This document shows, piece after piece, positions 56,554 through 64,000 of a DNA stretch of 64,000 nt. The stretch comes from Nereocystis luetkeana (taxonomy: Eukaryota > Sar > Phaeophyceae > Laminariales > Laminariaceae), in contig JARUPZ010000019.1 in the NCBI GenBank assembly GCA_031213475.1, positions 6,051,357 to 6,115,356 on the forward strand. The letters run 5' to 3'. Made by a program: the position numbers and the translations under genes. Within the stretch, counting starts at the first letter, position 1. Each line of letters starts with the position of its first letter. The notes beneath the pieces were generated by a model. It worked only from the letters and a program-made list of their open reading frames with translations. It made no database searches and was not told where the DNA came from.

Positions 56554-57753
56554 CTATATAGTACGTGCTGCTCCAAGTACTCGTACGTGGCTCGCAGAAA
56601 CCTGAAAGACCACAAAACGGTGTGATTGGCGGCAATGCCTGGAGCTCACCTGTGCCCCCTGAGCTTCATCGGAGGAGTGGGTCACCTCGAGGAACAACCC
56701 GACAAGCTTCATCGGTGCGCAGTTTACGAATGCAGAGAGAGGGAGGGGGGGGGCGAGAGAGATCAGATGGTTATTGCGTCTACAGCAGCTGTACCTCGTA
56801 CGTATTATTACCTCCGAAGTGCATCGTTGCGGGCACCGTCGTGATGGCCAGTTCTCCGGATTTTAGAGTACGTATTTGAGTCAAAATTTCCAGAGAAGGA
56901 AAGAGAACACAGCAGGTCATCATGGCGAGCAAGTGTCACAGCCAGCATTGGGCTGAGTTGTTCGGGGATATATATGTGCTGCTGCTTCGGTGGCAGGCTT
57001 CCCTCCGTACCAGCACCGAAAGAGGGCGAAGAAAGAGCATAACATGCTTACAACTCCAAACGCTTCTGCTACTGCAGTAGTTGTTGTTGCTGTTGCTGCT
57101 GCTGCTGCTGCTACAGCTGCTGCTGCTGATGCTGCCGCTCCTGATGCTCCTGCTTGTGCCATTTTCGTTTGTTCCTCTGGTAGAACCAAGCTTTGCAACG
57201 CACCCCTCCCACGCTCCACCCCTGCAATGCCGGAGGAGAAGGACTGCGATACAGGTGGTAGTTTAACCTCCGCTCACCTCTGCCTTCCGTTCCTCCGATG
57301 GTGCCATCATCTCTGCAATCTGCTGCTCTGTGCTAGGCCGCTAAGCTGGTTGGGTGCTGGATTGTGGGTTTGGGAGTTGCAATCAGCACAGGTGCATGCA
57401 GCTACAGGGGATGAAAATCGAAAAAAAAAAAAAAAAAAAAGTCCCCCCAATCTCGCAATGCGGGGGATATGTTTAGATACCGTGAGTAGAATCATTATGG
57501 GTCGCAATCAGGCAGGCTCCCTCACAATATATATCGTGCTGCTTGCCGGTGACCCTGGTGTTATCGGGAGAGTGACTGGCCTGCATCTCCTTCACGAGGA
57601 CTTTCAGCAGACAAAGAAGAGGAGGCACGCGCGCATTAACATCAATCAGTATTTACTATACTCATCTTGGCAGGTTGATGTTACCCGCGGGGCGAGACCA
57701 TGGTCAGGCCAAAGGACTCATCATGTTTGGTACCTGGCACATGTAAATAATGA
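56554..57753 (-). CDS. Candidate compact multi-exon gene, family unknown
   Basis: Successive minus-strand segments with splice signals: 57753-57685 (HYLHVPGTKHDESFGLTMVS), 57575-57481 (HSPDNTRVTGKQHDIYCEGA then CLIATHNDSTH), 57312-57278 (MMAPSEERKAE, donor GTGAGC), 57221-57111 (GWSVGGVRCKAWFYQRNKRK then Gln-rich to a stop), 56706-56650 (LVGLFLEVTHSSDEAQGAQ, donor GTGAGC) and 56601-56554 (VSASHVRVLGAARTI, TAG). The first four join in phase, as do the last two; the link between the sets is unresolved. Introns of 48 and 56 bp are far shorter than in the conserved genes. WFYQRNKRKW loosely recalls a homeodomain third helix but lacks the invariant Asn, so no function is claimed. A competing 273-codon open frame runs the other way (see rejected). 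Confidence 0.3.
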
Positions 57754-57899
57754 CTGCGGGATGTACCTGGTGTTCTTTGGCCTGGGCTTCATGGCATGGC
57801 TAGCACTCTAATAAATGAAGATGGCTGCCGCCGTCCTCGAAGGTGGGGGGCCGGGCGGGGGGAAAGGGTGTACTTACTCATTTGTTGCTTGCATTTATT

Positions 57900-58010
57900 A
57901 ATAATCGTCATTTGTCCATTGACCACGCATCCCTTTCGAGACGGAGCACCGTCCCTACTCCTAGTAGAGACACCTCCAACAGTTGGGGCGCTTATTGCGT
58001 TGTTTCTATA
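57900..58010 (+). repeat. Dispersed repeat D4, copy 2
   Basis: GACCACGCATCCCTTTCGAG and GGGGCGCTTATTGCGTTGTT match 5515-5625 in reverse orientation. Confidence 0.6.
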
Positions 58011-58389
58011 TATCGCAATCGCATGTATACACATATTGCTAAATCGTATCCCCTTCCTGTTTCGCCGCCTGTGGTCACACCATTTATCTCCTAGGATGGC
58101 GACTGTTTTCTCGCTGATATCTATTGTAGTGTACCAAACTACTCGATGTCACAGCGGTCTATTTTTCTTTACGCCCCCGCTCCCGCGTCCATCTCCATAA
58201 CGACACATGCCTCCGGCAAAAAGGCTATCGATCGGCCTTCGGCGACAGTCGCACGCAGCAGGCAGTGTGGACACGGCCCTGTACACCCCCCTCTCCAGCT
58301 CGTCCATGTTTACCGGACCGCGGTGTCCTCTATGGCTAAGGTTATCTTACTTGTTTCGGTACTTGACCATATCCCTACTTTCTACGTAG

Positions 58390-58745
58390 GTATCAGGTAC
58401 TTGCCGAGGGTCTATGGTCATGCGACTACGGCCATGCACGAAAAGGAGTACCCCCCCCCCCCGGCCTGTTTCTGGAAGCGGCCACCCCGGAAAATAAGTA
58501 AACTCCTTGAAGCTGTCATCCATGTGCAAGTCCGCCTCACAAGCGCTTTTTAGCAGGGAGCAGCTCACCTTTCATACCACTCACCAAAGATCTCACGGCG
58601 CTTCGCGCTTGGTGCAAGCAATGCCCGTCTGGTCGGTGAAAACCCAACGTGCTCCGTCCCGGCATTGTAGGGATGCGAGGGTGTGTGGTCATTCGCCTAT
58701 GCGGCCATGATGTCGTGTACCCCCCCCCGCCCCCTACCCCCCCCG
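58390..58745 (-). repeat. G-run-linked dispersed repeat
   Basis: Reverse orientation: two unit ends next to C-runs, with TGGTCGGTGAAAACCCAACG and CGTCCCGGCATTGTAGGGAT. Confidence 0.6.
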
Positions 58746-59177
58746 CCAAACATTGTACCCTGTCAAGGGGTGTCGAACCCCCCTCCCCCCCCCCAGCCTA
58801 CCAGGACTTCTGGAACCTACCTTGGGCCCTCCATTATCGCCCTTCAGGTATATATCATGAACTTACGTAAGCTCTATCATTGCTCATCGTCCCTCCCTCT
58901 GAACAATTTAACTACATAGTTCGCCCCGCGCTTACGAGTAGTTCCCCCTCGTAATATCTTCCCATAACGCACACATAGAGCAAGCCGCGACAAGGTAACG
59001 TACGTGGTGCTCCCCAGTACCACTCCATGCCATCCCCATATATTTGCTACTACATAGGTTAGTATTCGAATGACTTACGCATCAACTGCCAGTCACAATG
59101 CTAACGTTACAACACAGATATATGCACATCAAAAACCATAAGAGCAAGAAACCGATCCCATCCAGGCAATTCGGCGA

Positions 59178-59510
59178 ATGAACGGATCGACGCAGAAGCG
59201 GCGTTTTTTCGACGAACTCACGCTCCGCTCCCGCGCGCCTCTAACTTGCCCACGCGTCTATCACACTTCGCTCAATTCTTCTTCTCGCGCAGTGTCCTCG
59301 CCGTGGCGTCATCCCTTCCGGAGAGCGCCGGGCGGTGTCGTGGTACGATGTAACGTTCATCCTAGAATTTTGGCAACAACGTGTCCGGTTCTTCTCCATC
59401 TCGGCTTTAGTACGTACGTACGTCCGTACGACAGGACCTTCGAGAATGGAGTGGGGGAGGCCATCGAGCTATTATACAAGGCTGATTTTAGGTGGAAGGC
59501 GATTGGTTAA
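59178..59510 (+). CDS. Unrecognised 110-codon open frame
   Basis: ATG-started frame beginning MNGSTQKRRFFDELTLRSRA and ending AIELLYKADFRWKAIG. The N-terminal part is basic and Ser-rich, as in an organelle transit peptide, but a second overlapping frame is also open. It ends just before a degraded MITE copy. No family is recognised. Confidence 0.2.
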   Translation: MNGSTQKRRFFDELTLRSRAPLTCPRVYHTSLNSSSRAVSSPWRHPFRRAPGGVVVRCNVHPRILATTCPVLLHLGFSTYVRPYDRTFENGVGEAIELLYKADFRWKAIG

Positions 59511-59519
59511 CCTTGGAGT

Positions 59520-59612
59520 GGTCAGGACCAAATACGCGTATTAAAAATACTGGGAAAGATAGGTTCTTGTGTATATGATGGGTCCTGATTACTATGGTCC
59601 CCCGTAACAGTC
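59520..59612. mobile_element. Palindromic GGGGGACC MITE, degraded copy 12
   Basis: Only the right arm (ACTATGGTCCCCCGTAACAG) and centre are well kept; the left arm is eroded. Confidence 0.55.
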
Positions 59613-60198
59613 CAATACCTTCACAAATGGCGTCGTCCGCAAGACGCGAAGCCGCGGTTTAAAGGAGCTCAACGGTTTCGCTTGCGGTTCGCCATGGCAC
59701 GGGTCCTCCCTGTTTCCACCCCCCCTCGTACGGTATTTGTTATTATCTCGGTCTGCGGCACACCTCTTCCGGCGGGCACGCGAACAAAAGAAGGGCCATA
59801 ACTTGACGTTGCCTTGAGCGATCGGCCACGGCAGAGGGGGGTGGTAGGTGTTGCGGCGCTGCCTTACTTTCTGCGCTCCTCCCCACATGAGGAGGCCAAC
59901 GATAATCTCACCCGGAAAAAGTGGCACCGAAGAAGAGTGGGGTTCGCGAAAATCCGAACAAAAATAGTTATTTGCTTTTCTATACTGTCCTAAAATAAAA
60001 TAAATGCGTGTAAAAGGATCACACTCGTATATACTAGTCGGGAGGACTTCAAAAGCCGGTCGGAAAGTACCGAGAGAAAGCGTACAGCCCCTACCTCAGT
60101 TGGTCAACGGCACTCGAAGACAGACACTGACGGTACCACAGGTCCAGCAGCCAGTTTGACCCCCTTATCTGCTCGGCGCTCCCGAATGAAGCCATCGT

Positions 60199-60201
60199 CC
60201 C

Positions 60202-60243
<42 letters not shown>
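60199..60243 (+). repeat. CAG trinucleotide repeat
   Basis: About 14 uninterrupted CAG units followed by TAGTA. Confidence 0.95.
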
Positions 60244-60246
<3 letters not shown>

Positions 60247-60464
60247 CCCTTCGCTTCCAGCATCTCCTCCTTTTTGCTTGGCGTTGTACTACCACTGCAA
60301 GTTGAACGAGCCTCCTGTCCGTATGTCTCTCGCAGCATGTACAGTAAGTATCTTATAACAACTACAAATACTCCAGCTGTGAGGTCTCCCGATCGACAAT
60401 TTTTACACTCGTAGATACATCCAGCTGGTTACATCGTTACAACCCCCCCCCTATTATATATATA

Positions 60465-60805
60465 TATATATTATTTTATTTTTCCATCCCATTCATTATC
60501 TTCGCACATCTTCTTCTCTCTCTCCTTCCACGTCGTAACTCAGATCCGGGGTCACATAGCAGGCTCTTCTCCCCCCTTCCCGCTACGGTACGTACCTTCG
60601 TTTTTATCGCGAGAAGATTTCAGCCTTTTCTTCCCTCGTCGACTCGCATCGAATTGTGCCTACCCACGCTGCAAGGCGCTCTCAACAATTGAATCCCTTT
60701 TTTTATTTTTGCAAATAAAGTCAAAGTCCGACCCTCCTAGGGCTCGAACCCAGGACTCAAACAAGTAGAATTCAAGGTTAACCACTTGAACCACCGGGGC
60801 GACCG
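60465..60805 (-). mobile_element. SINE with tRNA-like head, group B, full length
   Basis: On the minus strand: head CGCCCCGGTGGTTCAAGTGG, B box TGGGTTCGAGCCCTAGGAGG, then a body with AGGCACAATTCGATGCGAG and CGCGATAAAAACGAAGGTAC. The body is related to group A through the ATTCGATG..CGACGAG block. Confidence 0.72.
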
Positions 60806-60894
60806 GCTGTATATAGGTTGGGTTGGCGTCGGTTGGCAACGACACTGTAGAGCATGCCGCTCACTACGTGAGCTAGACAACCAGGGTACCGTCT

Positions 60895-61340
60895 TTTTTT
60901 GTTTGTTTTTTTGGCGGTCGCCCTCGGCTGGTTGTCGAGTTAGATCATTTGTGCGAGGTAAACAACCTGTACTGCGCACAAGTGGGAATGATCGTATCAC
61001 GTAGTGTTCAAGGTAAGGCACCCAAGAGGCAGTTACGTAGCGCTCCCATTGCTGTCTCTGGAAAAGCCTACCGGAAATAAAATTAACTCATTGAAGCTGT
61101 CATCCATATGCAAGTCCGCCTCACAAGCGGTTCTTAGTACGATGCAGCTCACCCTTCATGCGACTCGCCAGACACCTCACGGCGCTTGGTGCAAGCAATG
61201 TCTGCCTGGTCGGTGAAAACCCGACACGCTCCGTCCCGGCATTGTACGGATGCGAGGGTCTATGGTCATACGACTACGGCCATGCATGAGATCGAGTGCA
61301 TATCTCCTATCGAGTACCTCCCCCCCCCCCCCCCCGATCC
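60895..61340 (-). repeat. G-run-linked dispersed repeat, long copy
   Basis: Reverse orientation. The far part (GGCGGTCGCCCTCGGCTGGT, AGTTAGATCATTTGTGCG) matches 500-545, so this and 415-905 are the fullest copies, about 450-490 bp. Ends at a C-run (61320-61335). Confidence 0.62.
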
Positions 61341-62818
61341 GCTTTTATTTGGGAAAGTGCACGCCGATGTCGCACGTCTGATAGTGAGCGTAACGAAACG
61401 CAAATGCCCCCCCCCAAAATAAATCCACACCATGCCTTATCTAGATTTCTCGATAATTCCTTGGTGTGTGCCTACGCTCCTAGAACATAACGCGTGTGTT
61501 TTTCGAAGTTTCGTGGGAGAGAGATTCGTTTTTTATTACTCTAGGCGAAACAGTTAAAAAAAAATCCAGAATTTCGGTGGGCGGGGGGGGGGGGATCAGA
61601 AGACGCTGTCAACCCTGTCTTCAGGCTTCTCAGAGATAAAACATTGACGACGATTAAAAAAAAATGACGGTTACAGGAACGGTCACTGCGCGATTGGGGA
61701 GGGGGTGATGCAATGGTTGGTGTCCCAGTTTTGCCATGCACTTAGTGGGCAAAGAATCGCACGGCACGGGCGCAGCATGACCCTCTATCCCTACTGCTGG
61801 GCGGGGTGCTCACGCTGCTCGTAGAGGGCCGATACCACCAACAAAGTGAAGCTATCATTGCTTGGGTCGCTTTGTCGGGGGTTTCCAAAGGGGGTCGCCT
61901 AAACTTCAGCCGCGTGGCTCAAATGAAAGCCGCCCAGCACCGCCAGTTAGTTTCTGATATTACGTATCTGTGGTACACAAAACAAAACATATTTTGTGTA
62001 TCACATAGGTATGATGCGTATCACAGATACATATATATGTCTATTGATATCGATTGAAGCGCCAGATCCCCGTCCTCAGCATTCTCCGGGGCGCAGGCCC
62101 CTCTCTCTCTGCCCGCTCGCCACGCACTTTCGCTCCCGAAAGAAATGAAGCGTTGAGTTCAAATTTATATATTTTCCGTTGGAGGAGTAAATTTAAGATA
62201 CCAGATACACGTCGGGCAACTTCATTCAATCAAATGGCTCTCCCAAGGTGACACAAGCGGCCCAGCAATTCTGACGAATGCGGAATCAATGTTGCACGAA
62301 TTACAGTGGAGGGGAAGAGTGTTAGAAGGAGTACCCTGGGCTGAGTGATCGATCGATATTTCAACCCTATAGCTCAGCAGTTAACAACCTTCACAACAGG
62401 ACATCACATAAGAAAACGAGCAACAAGAAAGCCAAGATGACCGTAAGAGGAACACAAGAAATTCGGGAGTCGTTGCTCTGAAATTGTGTAGAACGCGTCT
62501 TGCCAGGCGTGAAATCCAGCCTGGGCCAGCTCTCCTGTTTTTCGTCGGATGCCCTGTACTCGTAGCAAGAGTTAACGATACAGGCGCGAATTTTTGGCCC
62601 TCTGAGTCTCCGGTATATCTCGCCTTGACCACGACAACATACACTTGGTACGGGATCATACTTCGAAGCACACATTTCGAAGAAAGATACTCGTCGTGAA
62701 GTATAAAACCACCCGCAACAACAAGCAGTACCAGGTACCAGGTAGTCAGTAGTCAGTGGCGGCGCCTTTTCACACCATTATTGTTCTCGTTCGATGTTCC
62801 GTCTCTGGTATCCCTGTT

Positions 62819-63927
62819 CTACGAACGGGCACAGTCAGCTCCGACTACGCTGTCTCGGGCATCAACTTCCAAAATCGTTTGAACCGTGGAGTTAGAGGTG
62901 TCGAGACTCTGCCCCCGTGAGCGTGAGCGATGTAGACGTGGCACCAAGACGCTTGCTACGAGAGAAGCAGCACGTTTTTTTGCTGCAGCAGACTCTTTCC
63001 CGAATGACGGGGCTCCCCTAACCCAAAATCGTCGGAGCTTCATCCTTGTTTTGCTAAGCAGTCATAATCGTGGATACCCACGAGTAGGCAATGGAAGGAC
63101 TCATCCGGTTGCACCTTGAATTTTCTTGAGGCCAGGTTTTTGGGTTGAGGCGTAGGAGCCCGCTCAAAGGGGGGGGGGGGGGCTCAAAGAAAACAAATTG
63201 TGCACCTCTCTACCACTCTCTACCACAGTAGCACGCGTCCCAAGTAAAGGTGACTGTGAACCAACACTCACCCCGTGATGATGGAGAACCCAGTGAGGGC
63301 TTTGGACAGGGCGATACACCGCAGCAGCAGCATCGGGTATATGTTTGTGGGTGAACGCTGGCCTGCGCGACGCACACCACCAATAAAACCTCTCATCAAG
63401 CCTTTTTTTGTCGATTCTGTTCGAATTTGGCACGTCGATCTCGTTCTTTTGGCAGATCGAGCAGCCTAAAATCTCGTCAGTATTTTTTTAATCGACTCTG
63501 TTCCGATTTGGGACGTCGTTCGCAAATCCGAATAAACTCTAGATCAAGAATCCTAGAATCACCTCAAAGGTTCAAATTTGGCATGTGAATAGGTGTACCG
63601 AAACTGATTCCCAGAGAACATGAAAGTACAACCCAATGGCCTATGAGCAATAATTGATATACCGAAACTGGGCGCCAGAGGACATGAAAGTGCAACCCCA
63701 TGGCCTATGAATCGGTGTCCAACGAACGAACGTACCATGGGAAACCCGATCGATGGCCTCATTGATCTGGGGTATGGTTTCCTCGGTGGCGGAGCGCACC
63801 GGCAGTCAGAAATGTTTTGCTCAAGAAAATGCTATTAAAAACCCCTCCTTACAGTGGTAGCACGCGTCGCAACGATTTGTGACGGGATTTTGACCCAGCC
63901 CTCTCCGCAGTACTTCTTCGGTCCTTG
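62819..63927 (-). CDS. Candidate 4-exon partial gene, family unknown
   Basis: Minus-strand exons that join in phase: 63927-63853 (QGPKKYCGEGWVKIPSQIVA then TRATT, donor GTAAGG), 63781-63736 (ETIPQINEAIDRVSH, donor GTACGT), 63362-63272 (GQRSPTNIYPMLLLRCIALS then KALTGFSIITG, donor GTGAGT) and 63053-62819 (KTRMKLRRFWVRGAPSFGKE ... DSVVGADCARS, TAG). The third has a short hydrophobic stretch that may be membrane-associated. The gene would continue past the right edge. I do not recognise the family; the second exon's acceptor and the last exon are the weakest parts. Confidence 0.33.
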
Positions 63928-64000
63928 CTGACGGCACAAGGAGGAAGCAAGGTGCTGCCATCTCCAAACACTATTTATAGAGCTGTGAGTCGAGTCGGCG

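Larger units (their letters stand above)
57754..62818. other. Repeat-rich interval
   Basis: Holds repeat D4, two G-run-linked copies, a full group-B SINE, a CAG repeat, a degraded MITE and the unrecognised frame at 59178. Otherwise no gene is supported. Confidence 0.45.

Noticed and set aside
56990-57811. 273-codon plus-strand open frame, the longest uninterrupted frame in the window
   Set aside because: It has a poly-Ala/Val stretch from a GCT repeat, seven Lys from an A-run of about 19, no convincing start and no recognised motif. The A-run reads better as a pyrimidine tract of the minus-strand exons. Not excluded, but not called.

Overview
The window is nuclear DNA of a eukaryote that is rich in long introns and repeats, most likely a photosynthetic stramenopile and perhaps a brown alga. 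That is an inference. It rests on GT-AG introns of 0.15-4.3 kb in conserved genes, exons of 46-514 bp, long G and C homopolymers, TTAGGG-type interstitial repeats, and a plant/bacterial-style N-acetylglutamate synthase. There is no bacterial operon, CRISPR array, rRNA or convincing tRNA gene.

Three genes are recognised with confidence, each rebuilt from phase-compatible exons. (1) Plus strand, 2062-6026: the acetyltransferase (GNAT) half of N-acetylglutamate synthase, first step of arginine synthesis. Its N-terminal part lies upstream of the window or is unresolved. (2) Plus strand, about 18325-23240: a multi-pass DHHC palmitoyltransferase with a 17-G run that puts one exon out of frame. (3) Minus strand, about 50650-35338: a FAF2/UBXD8-type protein (UBA end, hydrophobic hairpin, UAS domain, coiled coil, C-terminal UBX domain) spread over 15 kb. 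These are unrelated housekeeping genes (amino-acid synthesis, protein lipidation, ER/lipid-droplet protein quality control) and form no pathway.

Four weaker candidates have splice-compatible exons but no recognised family: plus strand 14286-15245, plus strand 24261-24912, minus strand 56554-57753 and minus strand 62819-63927 (running towards the right edge).

The rest is repeats: about 12 copies of a palindromic GGGGGACC MITE, about 10 copies of a TTAA-flanked piggyBac-like MITE, two tRNA-headed SINE groups, a G-run-linked repeat of about 0.3-0.5 kb, several dispersed repeat pairs in inverted orientation, and many micro- and minisatellites, including a 1.1-kb satellite inside a FAF2 intron. 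The most unusual signal is that two unrelated genes carry, in the intron just upstream of an exon, a degraded copy of that exon's splice acceptor and first codons. In both, the copy would read an in-frame TGA at once. No clearly new multi-gene system was found.
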